Source: Betaproteobacteria bacterium (GTDB lineage Bacteria; Acidobacteriota; Terriglobia; Acidiferrales; UBA7541). Taken from it: a stretch of DNA of 64,000 nucleotides. Of the stretch, positions 52,224 to 60,093 are shown in pieces; the stretch's first letter is position 1, and each line of letters opens with the position of its first letter. The translations under genes were made by a program, and so were the position numbers. Below the pieces are notes generated by a model. It was given only the letters and a program-made list of their open reading frames with translations. It ran no database searches and was not told the origin of the DNA. The DNA lies in the NCBI GenBank assembly GCA_903970165.1, contig CAJCHZ010000078.1:1-64000 (forward strand), given 5' to 3'.

Positions 52224-52871
52224 TTAATGGCTCAGGTCTATCTCAAAATAAAGCAACGGATGATTTTTTTCGAGCGCGCGAATATCCGGAATATACAAGT
52301 GAGCGGTGTTCAGAAGATCGAACTGATCCTGTAAATCGAAATAGAGCAAGCCTTGCGCCGATTGGTGAGGAGCGATGATGCTTTTCGAGAATCCCGCATC
52401 GGCCGCCGCTTTTTGCGCTTCGACCCAATGCTTGTCGCGGCCAGCTTTGGGGCCTTTCGGTATCGGAATGGGCGAGCGGCGGGTCTCGGTGGGATCGTGT
52501 TTCCCCGTGTCCGTCATCACGTCGGCTACGTCGTCTGCGGTTAAGGAACGCAGCGCTTGCCGGTTGTCTTCGGATACGGTGACATTCAAGCGGATTTGCT
52601 CGAGGTCAATTTTCATGCTGTCGTCGGAATCGTTGCGAACGATGGTGTCAATGGCCACGATTCCCGAGGCCAAAGGAGACTTCTTGGGAAACTTTGTTTT
52701 ATAAATGGCAGCGTCGGTCCAGGGCTGAGCGGAAATCGTGACGCCTTCGTGAGATTCAAGGGCGGCGGATTTAAGCGTGGCTTGCGGCTGCTGCGCGGCA
52801 GGTTTTTCAAGAAGAAGGTCCAGAAAAAATGCGGCGGCAAGAAAGGGAACTATAATGACTAGGTTTCGCAT
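52224..52871 (-). CDS. Exported or membrane-anchored protein, unknown
   Basis: From ATG 52871 the product is 215 residues with an N-terminal hydrophobic segment (NLVIIVPFLAAAFFLDLLL), probably a signal anchor. The remainder (about 50-215) has TISAQPWTDAAIYKTKFP, IVAIDTIVRNDSDDSMKIDL and HLYIPDIRALEKNHPLLYFE, with beta-rich character. No family is recognised. TATTAT lies 6 bases before this ATG, matching a leaderless promoter; an ATG eight codons earlier (52895) would place the -10 box inside the gene. It precedes uvrD on the same strand. Confidence 0.65.
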   Translation of the reverse strand: MRNLVIIVPFLAAAFFLDLLLEKPAAQQPQATLKSAALESHEGVTISAQPWTDAAIYKTKFPKKSPLASGIVAIDTIVRNDSDDSMKIDLEQIRLNVTVSEDNRQALRSLTADDVADVMTDTGKHDPTETRRSPIPIPKGPKAGRDKHWVEAQKAAADAGFSKSIIAPHQSAQGLLYFDLQDQFDLLNTAHLYIPDIRALEKNHPLLYFEIDLSH

Positions 52872-52933
52872 CGGGTTATAATAAGCCTTTCTCATCTCGA
52901 CGCCTTCGATTCCTGGGGGAAGTGCAGGGTTGC

Positions 52934-52967
52934 CCGCACGGAGGGCCGCCTGTGGGCGGCGGTGCGG
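52934..52967. repeat. Double hairpin upstream of waaA
   Basis: Outer arms CCGCAC (52934-52939) and GTGCGG (52962-52967) enclose an inner perfect stem GCCGCC-TGTG-GGCGGC (52945-52960). It ends 21 bases before the waaA start. It may be a dispersed repeat or a structure in the operon leader that affects expression. Confidence 0.45.
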
Positions 52968-52988
52968 AAGAGACCGGAGCCACGCTGA

Positions 52989-54362
52989 GTGTATTTCATC
53001 TATAGCCTGTTGATGGGGCTTGCCGCCTTGCTGCTGATGCCGTACTGGCTGGTGCAGGGATTGCGGCACGGCAAATACTTCTCGAACCTTGGCGAGCGGC
53101 TTGGTTTTTCTTTTCCGGGATTCAAGAACCTGCCGGAAAAGCGAGCGGATGCTATCTGGATTCATGCCGTATCTGTCGGAGAGGCTCTCTCGGGCGTCGC
53201 GCTGGCGCGGCGTTTGAAGCAGTTGTATCCCGACCGGCCGCTGATCATTTCCACGACGACTTTGACTGGCCAGGCGTTGGCTCACCAGCGCATGCCGTTT
53301 GCGGATGCGATTTTTTACTTTCCACTGGATTGGGCGTTTTGCGTGCGCCGAGCTTTAGGAGCTGCACGGCCGTCCATTGTCGTTGTTCTTGAAACAGAAA
53401 TTTGGCCCAATTTTCTGCGAGAGGCGAAGCGGAGGGGCGTTCCGGTTGTCTTTGTGAGCGGGCGGATATCGGACCGTTCTTTTGCGCGCTTTCAGCGGTT
53501 TGCTAGCGTGTTCGGGTTGTTTCTAAGGCCGCTTTACCGTGGTGCTCTGTCGAATGCGGGCGCTTTTCTTATGCAGAGCGAAAAGGACGCAGAGCGGATT
53601 CGCGCCATGGGGGCTTCCGCGGACCGCGTGAAAGTGAGCGGTAATTTGAAGTACGATTTGGAGCTTCCCGCTCCCACGCCAATCTCGAACTGGCTTGCGG
53701 CGGAGGCGAAGCGGCGCGGGCGCTCGCCCGTCATTGTGGCTGGGAGCGTTGTTGCCACGGAAGAGCCGCTCGCTTTGATCGCGTTTGGCACGTTGCAGGG
53801 CGAATATCGCAACGCGCTTCTGGTATTGGCGCCGCGCAAGCCGGAATGCTTCGAAGCGGCCGCGCAGTCCATTGATGAGTCGCACCGCAAATTTATTCGG
53901 CGGTCGCAGATGCCCGTCCCCGGGCCTTCACAGAATGGCGCAGGGGCTGCGTCCGGTGAATTTACGATTCCCGATGATGTGACCGTTATCCTGCTGGATA
54001 GTATTGGCGAGTTGGCTTCGCTATATCGTGTTGCGGATGGAGCTTTCGTGGGCGGCTCGCTGGTGGAAAGCGGGGGGCACAACATTCTCGAGCCCGCCGC
54101 GTTTGGCAAAGTGCCCGTGTTTGGGCCGTCCATGGAAAATTTTGCAGAGATAGCCGCTCGATTTATGGCCGCTGAGGCCGCCGTGCAAGTGGAAAGCCCG
54201 GAGGACGCCGGCGTTGCGTGGATTGAGTTTATGCGTTACCCGGAGAAGGCTGCCAGGATGGGTGCGAGCGCGCGCAACCTCGTCGAGAGCAGCCGAGGGG
54301 CCACGGACCGCGCTATCGCGGAAATTGCGCGGCATCTGGATGGACCGGCGCGCGAGGACTGA
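52989..54362 (+). CDS. waaA: 3-deoxy-D-manno-octulosonic acid transferase (Kdo transferase, GT30)
   Basis: A 457-residue inner-membrane enzyme that adds Kdo to lipid IVA. An N-terminal membrane helix (about 3-22; MGLAALLLMPYWL) is followed by the GT-B fold: IWIHAVSVGEALSGVALARR (acceptor site with the catalytic Glu), ISTTTLTGQALA, PSIVVVLETEIWPNFLREAK, VSGNLKYDLELP and GSLVESGGHNILEPAAFGKV. The start is GTG. It opens the lipopolysaccharide operon, and its TGA stop overlaps the lpxK ATG (TGATG). Whether one, two or more Kdo are added cannot be told from sequence. Confidence 0.95.
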   Translation: MYFIYSLLMGLAALLLMPYWLVQGLRHGKYFSNLGERLGFSFPGFKNLPEKRADAIWIHAVSVGEALSGVALARRLKQLYPDRPLIISTTTLTGQALAHQRMPFADAIFYFPLDWAFCVRRALGAARPSIVVVLETEIWPNFLREAKRRGVPVVFVSGRISDRSFARFQRFASVFGLFLRPLYRGALSNAGAFLMQSEKDAERIRAMGASADRVKVSGNLKYDLELPAPTPISNWLAAEAKRRGRSPVIVAGSVVATEEPLALIAFGTLQGEYRNALLVLAPRKPECFEAAAQSIDESHRKFIRRSQMPVPGPSQNGAGAASGEFTIPDDVTVILLDSIGELASLYRVADGAFVGGSLVESGGHNILEPAAFGKVPVFGPSMENFAEIAARFMAAEAAVQVESPEDAGVAWIEFMRYPEKAARMGASARNLVESSRGATDRAIAEIARHLDGPARED

Positions 54363-55363
54363 TGGATCTGCCGCCGCTGGTGCGAATTCTGCTCTGGCCG
54401 CTTTCCGTCTTGTATGGTGGGTATGTTCGGCTTCGAGCGTGGTTTTATGCAAAAGGCTGGCTGAAGCAAAAGCGATTGAAAGGGAAAGTCATCAGCGTAG
54501 GCAATCTAACCGTAGGCGGCACAGGGAAAACGCCCATGGTTCTTTGGCTTGCAGAGAAATTTCTTGCGGAAGGGAAGCGCGTCGCGATTCTTAGCCGCGG
54601 TTATCGCGGTTCCGGGGGGACGAGCGACGAGATCGAGCTGATGAAACATCGTCTCGGAGGACGAGTTACGTTTGGCGTTGGGAAGAATCGCTTTGAGGCA
54701 GGGAAGCTTATCGAGACTCAGCAGGCGCTTGACATTTTCTTGCTGGACGACGGTTTTCAACATCTTCCGCTGGCGCGTGATATCGACATTGTGATGCTGG
54801 ATGGTTCGCGAAGATTAAAAGACCAGTGGCTGCTGCCCTCGGGAAGACTGCGAGAGCCGATTGCTGCGTGCGAACGGGCGGATATTCTTGTGGTGACGCG
54901 TAAAACGGAACGGCCCGATATGGAAGCGAGTGATTCGCAAAGGTTTTCCATCTTCTACGCGCAGACGCGGTTGCTGGGGTTTCGCCGATTGGGTGGCGAA
55001 AATAAGCTGAACTACCTGGGCGAAATTGGACAGGGCCCATTTTTTGCTTTTTGCGGCATCGGCAATCCGCGGGCATTTTTTGATGATCTCGGCCGATGGC
55101 ACGTTCCCGTCGCTGGCCAGAAGATATTCCGAGATCATCACCATTACTCGGAGCGTGATTTGACGATTTTGATGAAGGAAGCGCAGGGCGCGGGGGCCAT
55201 CGGGTTCGTTACGACCGAAAAAGATGCGTGCAATATTCGTGATGCGCGGGGAATCGCTCTGCCGATCTTTATTTCCGTGATTGATTTTGCGCTTACCTCG
55301 GAAAGCGAGTTCGTCGCCGCAGTAGATGGAAAACTTTCGACGAGCGGCAGCGTGACCGCGTGA
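54362..55363 (+). CDS. lpxK: Tetraacyldisaccharide 4'-kinase
   Basis: A 333-residue LpxK, which phosphorylates the 4' position of the lipid A precursor. The Walker A motif VGGTGKTP lies at 51-58 in VISVGNLTVGGTGKTPMVLW, and the N-terminal hydrophobic segment (5-25) anchors it to the membrane. Further family blocks: LSRGYRG, DIFLLDDGFQHLPLARDIDI, PSGRLREPI and FRDHHHYSERDL. It overlaps waaA by one base and its stop overlaps the next gene (GTGA), so translation is coupled on both sides. Placing lpxK between waaA and heptosyltransferase makes this an inner-core assembly operon. Confidence 0.95.
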   Translation: MDLPPLVRILLWPLSVLYGGYVRLRAWFYAKGWLKQKRLKGKVISVGNLTVGGTGKTPMVLWLAEKFLAEGKRVAILSRGYRGSGGTSDEIELMKHRLGGRVTFGVGKNRFEAGKLIETQQALDIFLLDDGFQHLPLARDIDIVMLDGSRRLKDQWLLPSGRLREPIAACERADILVVTRKTERPDMEASDSQRFSIFYAQTRLLGFRRLGGENKLNYLGEIGQGPFFAFCGIGNPRAFFDDLGRWHVPVAGQKIFRDHHHYSERDLTILMKEAQGAGAIGFVTTEKDACNIRDARGIALPIFISVIDFALTSESEFVAAVDGKLSTSGSVTA

Positions 55364-56388
55364 AAATTCTAGTCCGCGCGACAAACTGGGTCGGCGACGC
55401 CATTATGGCTTTGCCCGCGCTGCGCGCCGTCCGAGCGCGCTTTCCGCAAGCGGAGATAACGATTCTTGCGCGGCCCTATGTTGCGTTCCTCTATAAAAAT
55501 CAGGGAGTCTGCGACATCATTATCGATCTGGACGACAACCGAGACGTGGCTAGCGTGCTGCGCGCGCGCAAATTTGATACGGCGCTGTTACTTCAGAACG
55601 CATTCGGCGCCGCGTGGCTTACGTGGCGAGCCGGGATTCCGGAACGCATCGGTTATGCGCGCGACGGCCGCAGCTTTCTTCTCACAAAAGCCGTGCGCAT
55701 TCCCAAGCCCGGTGAAATTCCCGCGCATGAGCAGTACTATTATCTCGAATTGCTCCGCCGTATCGGCTGGCTGGAGTCTTTACCTAACGAATCCTTTATC
55801 CACCTGGAAGTTCCACAAGAGGAACGAAATCGCGCTGAGGAGTTTCTTCTTTCGGCTGGAGTGAAGCGCGACGCTCTACGCGTGGCCATCGGCGCGGGCG
55901 CTTCGTATGGCTCCGCGAAATGCTGGCCACCGGATCGCTTCGCGGAACTTGCGAACCGCCTTCAGGCAGAAGACGCGAAGGCAAGCGTGGACGTGATCTT
56001 ATTCGGAACCCGGGTGGAAGCGACGGTTTCCTTGGCGATCGCCGCGGGTATGCGCCGACCGCCAATCGATCTCACCGGGAAAACTGCTATCAACGATTTG
56101 CCCGCGCTGCTTTCCCAATGCCATCTTTTTGTCGGCAATGATTCGGGCGCGATGCATGTTGCCGGCGCCGTCGGTTTGCCGGTCGTGGCCGTCTTCGGGC
56201 CAACCGACCCTTTTGGCACCGCGCCGGTTACGCCGCGTTGCAGCATCGTTCAGGAAAAGACTTATTGCAGCCCTTGTTTTCTGCGCCGCTGCCCGACGGA
56301 TCACCGCTGCATGACCCGCGTCACGCCGGATGCTGTAGCAGCGGCGGCGAAAGAATGGATTTCCGGGATCGAGGTGCGCACTGCCTGA
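55360..56388 (+). CDS. waaF: Lipopolysaccharide heptosyltransferase (WaaF-like, GT9)
   Basis: A 342-residue GT9 transferase, GTG start inside the lpxK stop. Typical segments: KILVRATNWVGDAIMALPAL, PERIGYARDGR, VAIGAGASYGSAKCWPPDRF, HLFVGNDSGAMHVAGAVGLP and FGPTDPFGTAPVTPRCSIVQ, with CSPCFLRRCPTDHRCM near the end, a Cys-rich block known in WaaF-type enzymes. It adds a heptose to the inner core, using ADP-L-glycero-D-manno-heptose. Assignment as heptosyltransferase II rather than I rests on these motifs and on WaaC-like waaC downstream. Confidence 0.9.
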   Translation: MKILVRATNWVGDAIMALPALRAVRARFPQAEITILARPYVAFLYKNQGVCDIIIDLDDNRDVASVLRARKFDTALLLQNAFGAAWLTWRAGIPERIGYARDGRSFLLTKAVRIPKPGEIPAHEQYYYLELLRRIGWLESLPNESFIHLEVPQEERNRAEEFLLSAGVKRDALRVAIGAGASYGSAKCWPPDRFAELANRLQAEDAKASVDVILFGTRVEATVSLAIAAGMRRPPIDLTGKTAINDLPALLSQCHLFVGNDSGAMHVAGAVGLPVVAVFGPTDPFGTAPVTPRCSIVQEKTYCSPCFLRRCPTDHRCMTRVTPDAVAAAAKEWISGIEVRTA

Positions 56389-56950
56389 AACCACCGCGCC
56401 CCGTCCCGCTGTCTTTCTCGATCGCGACGGGACCATCTCTGAAGAAGTTGGCTACTTGAATCACATCAGCCGATTTCGTATCTTGCCGCGAGTTGCAGAT
56501 TCGATTCGCCGCCTGAACGAAGCGGGGTTTCCTGTGATTGTGGTTACGAATCAATCGGGCGTTGGCCGGGGCCATTTTCCGGAGTCGCTTGTGCACGCGG
56601 TCCACGAAGTCATGGTGCGGCAGCTTCAGCAGGCTGGAGCGCGGCTTGACGCCATATACTATTGCCCGCACATTTCCGCGGACAGTTGCGACTGCCGCAA
56701 ACCGAAAACTGGAATGCTGGAGCGCGCCGCGCGGGAACACGCCCTGGACTTGCTCCGGTCGTTCGTTGTCGGTGATCGTCATGCCGATATCGAGCTTGCC
56801 CACCGTGGCGGGGCGAAAGGTGTCCTCGTGCGAACAGGTTATGGGGAGGGAGAATTTCTCTGGAATGCCGCGAAATGGCAGACGCAGCCGGATTTTGTCG
56901 CTGCCGACCTAGCTGACGCCGTCAACTGGATACTGAGGCCAACGATATGA
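56381..56950 (+). CDS. gmhB: D-glycero-beta-D-manno-heptose 1,7-bisphosphate 7-phosphatase, probable CTG start
   Basis: A 189-residue HAD phosphatase. The essential nucleophile motif AVFLDRDGT (DxD) is followed by IVVTNQSGVGRGHFPES, a Cys/His zinc loop YYCPHISADSCDCRKP and FVVGDRHADIELAHRGGAKG. No ATG, GTG or TTG exists in frame between the preceding stop (near 56332) and this catalytic motif, and a later TTG at 56456 would cut the motif away. A CTG at 56381 lies 6 bases after GAGG (56371-56374) and overlaps the waaF stop, so CTG is the probable start. The enzyme makes heptose 1-phosphate, the substrate of the adenylyltransferase two genes on. Confidence 0.9.
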   Translation: MPETTAPRPAVFLDRDGTISEEVGYLNHISRFRILPRVADSIRRLNEAGFPVIVVTNQSGVGRGHFPESLVHAVHEVMVRQLQQAGARLDAIYYCPHISADSCDCRKPKTGMLERAAREHALDLLRSFVVGDRHADIELAHRGGAKGVLVRTGYGEGEFLWNAAKWQTQPDFVAADLADAVNWILRPTI

Positions 56951-58005
56951 AGCGCCCGTCAAAAAAGCCCGGCCTATCCTCGTCCGTCGATCTTTTGGCT
57001 CTCGCCGAATGCGTAGAACAGTTTTCCTCCAGAAGCGTCATCTTATTCGGCGATTTTGTTGCGGATGAATTTCAGTTTGGCGACATTTCGCGTGTGTCGC
57101 GCGAAGCTCCCGTGCTGATTCTGCGGCACCGCGAAACGCATCTGTTTCCGGGCGGCGGCGCGAATGCGGCCAACAATCTCGCGGCGCTAGGCGCGCGCGT
57201 CATGCCCATTACCGCTGTCGGGGATGATTCGCCGGGAGACGCGCTGATCGAATATTTTCAGAACAAGAACGTCGAGGTCTCCGGCATCCTTCGCGTCAAG
57301 GGCTGGACGACGCCTACAAAAACCCGCATTCTTGCGGGCTGGGCGCATACCCTTGGCCAGCAAGTCCTACGCGTTGACCGTGAGCCGCACTCTCCACTGC
57401 CCGAAAACATTCACAGAAAGCTGCAAGCCAGGCTTCAGGCAAAACTGCGTTCCGTGCACGCTCTGGCCATCAGCGATTACGGCTTCGGCGTCGCCACGCC
57501 CGCTCTGCTCAAGCAGGCAATTTCCGGGCGAAAGAAAGGATCGCCTGTCACGCTCGATGCGCGCCACAATCTCCACTCCTACGCGAAAGCCGGGGTCACT
57601 TCAGCGACACCCAACGAGGCCGAACTTGAAGCTTGTCACCACGTTTCCATCGGTCAAAATCTCGTCGAGCTATCGCGTTGTGGCAACGCAACGCTCTCAC
57701 AGATGAGACTGAATGCACTCCTCGTTACACGCGGCCGCCACGGAATGGCGCTCTTCGAATCCGGCAACCGCGTCACGCACATCGCGGTACACGGCAGCGA
57801 TCAAGCCGTGGACGTCACCGGCGCGGGCGACACCGTACTCGCTGCCTATACACTCGCGCTCGCTTCCGACGCTTCGCCGCTCGAAGCCGCCCACATTGCC
57901 AATATCGCCGGCGGCCTCGTCGTGATGAAACGCGGAACGGCCACCGTGACGCGCGACGAACTTCTCGGCGCCATTCGCCAGCAAGCCGGCGGAGGCGCTT
58001 CCTGA
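56947..58005 (+). CDS. hldE1: D-glycero-beta-D-manno-heptose-7-phosphate kinase (HldE kinase half, RfaE1)
   Basis: A 352-residue PfkB-fold sugar kinase. Markers: SVILFGDFVADEFQFGD, LFPGGGANAANNLAALGARV (the GG box), the ATP-side block VTSATPNEAELEACH and the second signature AVDVTGAGDTVLAAYTLALA with the catalytic Asp. It phosphorylates heptose 7-phosphate at C1. In Escherichia coli the kinase and adenylyltransferase are fused as HldE; here they are separate, adjacent genes. The start ATG overlaps the gmhB stop (ATGA). The pathway is ADP-L-glycero-D-manno-heptose synthesis for the inner core. Confidence 0.94.
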   Translation: MKRPSKKPGLSSSVDLLALAECVEQFSSRSVILFGDFVADEFQFGDISRVSREAPVLILRHRETHLFPGGGANAANNLAALGARVMPITAVGDDSPGDALIEYFQNKNVEVSGILRVKGWTTPTKTRILAGWAHTLGQQVLRVDREPHSPLPENIHRKLQARLQAKLRSVHALAISDYGFGVATPALLKQAISGRKKGSPVTLDARHNLHSYAKAGVTSATPNEAELEACHHVSIGQNLVELSRCGNATLSQMRLNALLVTRGRHGMALFESGNRVTHIAVHGSDQAVDVTGAGDTVLAAYTLALASDASPLEAAHIANIAGGLVVMKRGTATVTRDELLGAIRQQAGGGAS

Positions 58006-58008
58006 ATC

Positions 58009-58500
58009 ATGCGCCACGCCGAATCCAAAATTATGACGCGGCAACTTCTTCGCGAGAAATTGGCACAGCACAAGCGAAGCGGCCAGCGCGTCATTTTTGC
58101 CAACGGCTGCTTTGACACGCTTCACGTGGGCCACGTGCGTTATCTGGAAGGTGCGCGCAGCGAAGGCGATATTCTTGTAGTAGGAGTAAATTCCGATTCG
58201 AGCGTGAACGCGGTGAAAGGCCCAGGCCGCCCCATTCTCGATGAAAACGCCCGCGCCAGCCTTGTCGCGGCACTTCGCGCGGTCGATTACGTCGTTCTCT
58301 TCAGCGAGCCAAGCGTTGAGTCACTACTTGAGGAACTCGGTCCCGATGTTCATGCCAAAGGAACCGACTACACCGCCGACACTGTTCCTGAACGCGCCAC
58401 CGCGAAGCGCCTGGGCATTCGGGTAGCCATTGTCGGCGATCCAAAAGATCACTCCACGCGGGGGCTGCTCGAATCCGTGCGCAAGGCTCCGCATGGCTGA
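58009..58500 (+). CDS. hldE2: D-glycero-beta-D-manno-heptose 1-phosphate adenylyltransferase (RfaE2)
   Basis: A 163-residue nucleotidyltransferase of the cytidylyltransferase type. FANGCFDTLHVGHVRYLEGA carries the HxGH ATP site; GVNSDSSVNAVKGPGRPILD and VHAKGTDYTADTVPER are typical, and KDHSTR near the end matches the HST block. It transfers AMP from ATP to heptose 1-phosphate. The gap to the kinase is 3 bases, and the next gene overlaps by 8, so all are one operon. The separation from the kinase is normal in many non-enteric bacteria. Confidence 0.93.
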   Translation: MRHAESKIMTRQLLREKLAQHKRSGQRVIFANGCFDTLHVGHVRYLEGARSEGDILVVGVNSDSSVNAVKGPGRPILDENARASLVAALRAVDYVVLFSEPSVESLLEELGPDVHAKGTDYTADTVPERATAKRLGIRVAIVGDPKDHSTRGLLESVRKAPHG

Positions 58501-59494
58501 GCCGCGGTTTTTGCTTGTGCGCCTCGGCGCTCTCGGTGACATCGTCCACACATTTCCTGCCGTCGCGGGCCTGTGCGAAACATTTCCAGGCGCCGAAATA
58601 ATCTGGATTACCCATCCTCGCTGGAAGTTTCTCATCGAAACCAGCGGTCTGGCCTCGCAAGTCTGGACAACGGAAACCCGCTCGTTTGCATCTCTGCGCA
58701 AGACCATCAAAGAATTGCGAAACGCGAACTGGGACGCCGCCATCGACTACCAAGGACTTTGGAAATCAGCCGCCCTGCCATACCTTGGCGGCATCAAACG
58801 CAGAATCGGGTTTTCCTCGCGGACTATCCGCGAGGCTGGCGTTCCGCTTCTTTACACGGACAAGGTGGATTGCACGACGATTCACATCGCCGATCAAAAT
58901 GGCGAACTGTCTTTGCGGGCTGGAGCGCGTAATCCGGTCGCGCCATTTGTACTGCGCATTTCCGAAACAGACGACCACGGCATTCGCGATTATCTAGAGA
59001 AACTTAGCCTCGATCGCTACGTGATCATAAGCCCCGGGGGAGGCTGGCGCTCTAAGTGCTGGCCGCCCGAACGCTTTGGCCAACTCAGCAAACTGATTCG
59101 AGATTCGTTTGGCTTGCGCTGCGTCGTCAACTATGGCCCGGGGGAAGACGATCTTGCGCTCGCCGTTGGTGAATGCAGCGGCGATGCTGAGCCCGTGCCC
59201 TACAATGGCCCCCTCGGTCCACTCATGGCTCTCTTACGCAATGCGGCGTGCATCGTCGGCGGTGATACCGGCCCGCTCCACCTTGCGATCGCGCTTGGTA
59301 CTCCCGCCGTGGCGATTTACGGGCCTACCGACCCGATTCGCAACGGTCCGTACCGTTCGAACGCGATCGTTTTGCGCGCGCCCAACGTTGCCACCACCCA
59401 CACGCGCAACGATCAAACCGACCCATCCATGCTTCAAATCCAGGTGCCTGAAGTTTTCGCCGCGATACGTCAGTGCCTCGGAGTCTCCGCTTGA
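58493..59494 (+). CDS. waaC: Lipopolysaccharide heptosyltransferase (WaaC-like, GT9)
   Basis: ATG 58493 gives 333 residues. Blocks: FLLVRLGALGDIVHTFPAVA, IIWITHPRWKFLIETSG, DAAIDYQGLWKSAALPYLGG, KRRIGFSSRTIREAGVPLLY, ISPGGGWRSKCWPPERF, CIVGGDTGPLHLAIALGTP and IYGPTDPIRNGPYR. The LGALGDIVHTFPA and DYQGLWKSA pattern is that of heptosyltransferase I, which attaches the first heptose to Kdo. It overlaps hldE2 by 8 bases and the next gene by 4. Assignment between types I and II is by motif and is fairly secure. Confidence 0.9.
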   Translation: MAEPRFLLVRLGALGDIVHTFPAVAGLCETFPGAEIIWITHPRWKFLIETSGLASQVWTTETRSFASLRKTIKELRNANWDAAIDYQGLWKSAALPYLGGIKRRIGFSSRTIREAGVPLLYTDKVDCTTIHIADQNGELSLRAGARNPVAPFVLRISETDDHGIRDYLEKLSLDRYVIISPGGGWRSKCWPPERFGQLSKLIRDSFGLRCVVNYGPGEDDLALAVGECSGDAEPVPYNGPLGPLMALLRNAACIVGGDTGPLHLAIALGTPAVAIYGPTDPIRNGPYRSNAIVLRAPNVATTHTRNDQTDPSMLQIQVPEVFAAIRQCLGVSA

Positions 59495-60093
59495 GCTCTG
59501 CAAGCGTTTTTTTCGTGCGGTGGCGCGTGCGTCTCGGTTACCCGCTCGCGCTTCTCGTTCTGTGGTTCGCGCGGCCAATCCCTGCCAGTGTTCTCTGGGG
59601 AGGGCTAATCGGTTTCTTCGGACTATTTATTCGCGCCCGCGCCGCGGGACATCTTCACAAGCAAGAGGTTCTCACCGTTACCGGTCCATACGCGTACACC
59701 CGGAATCCTCTTTATTTTGGCAGCGCGATTCTGGCTCTTGGAGCGGGATTTGCAACGCATTCGTGGATATCAGCGCTCATTCTGAGCGCCTACTTTGTGT
59801 TGTTTTATTCCATCGTCATGCGTAGGGAAGAGGGGGAACTTCGCCAGCATCACGGTGCGGCGTTCGACGAATACGCCAAAGCCGTTCCTCTGTTTTTCCC
59901 CCGGCTCACAGCCGCGAAGCTTTCGTTTGGCGGCGCCGCGTCGTTTTCTTTTCGGCAGTACAAGAAAAATCACGAATTTCAAGCTGCTATTGGTTTTTTG
60001 ATGCTGCTCGCGCTGCTTCTGCTGATGTGGCGTTTTGTGCCGGGGATTGAGGACCATCTCCGGACGTATGGAGACCGGCGACGAAGCAACTGA
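59491..60093 (+). CDS. Isoprenylcysteine carboxyl methyltransferase/PEMT-like membrane methyltransferase
   Basis: From TTG 59491, with GGAG 7 bases upstream and overlapping the waaC stop (TTGA), the product is 200 residues (a GTG at 59473 is an alternative). There are four or five membrane helices. The methyltransferase signature is VTGPYAYTRNPLYFGSAILA, with the AdoMet-site pair RxPxY-type (RNPLYFG) and the later Glu pair in MRREEGELRQHHGAAFDEYA. The family methylates lipid or prenyl groups; the substrate here is unknown. Its position at the end of the lipopolysaccharide operon suggests an envelope lipid, which is inference. Confidence 0.85.
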   Translation: MSSASVFFVRWRVRLGYPLALLVLWFARPIPASVLWGGLIGFFGLFIRARAAGHLHKQEVLTVTGPYAYTRNPLYFGSAILALGAGFATHSWISALILSAYFVLFYSIVMRREEGELRQHHGAAFDEYAKAVPLFFPRLTAAKLSFGGAASFSFRQYKKNHEFQAAIGFLMLLALLLLMWRFVPGIEDHLRTYGDRRRSN

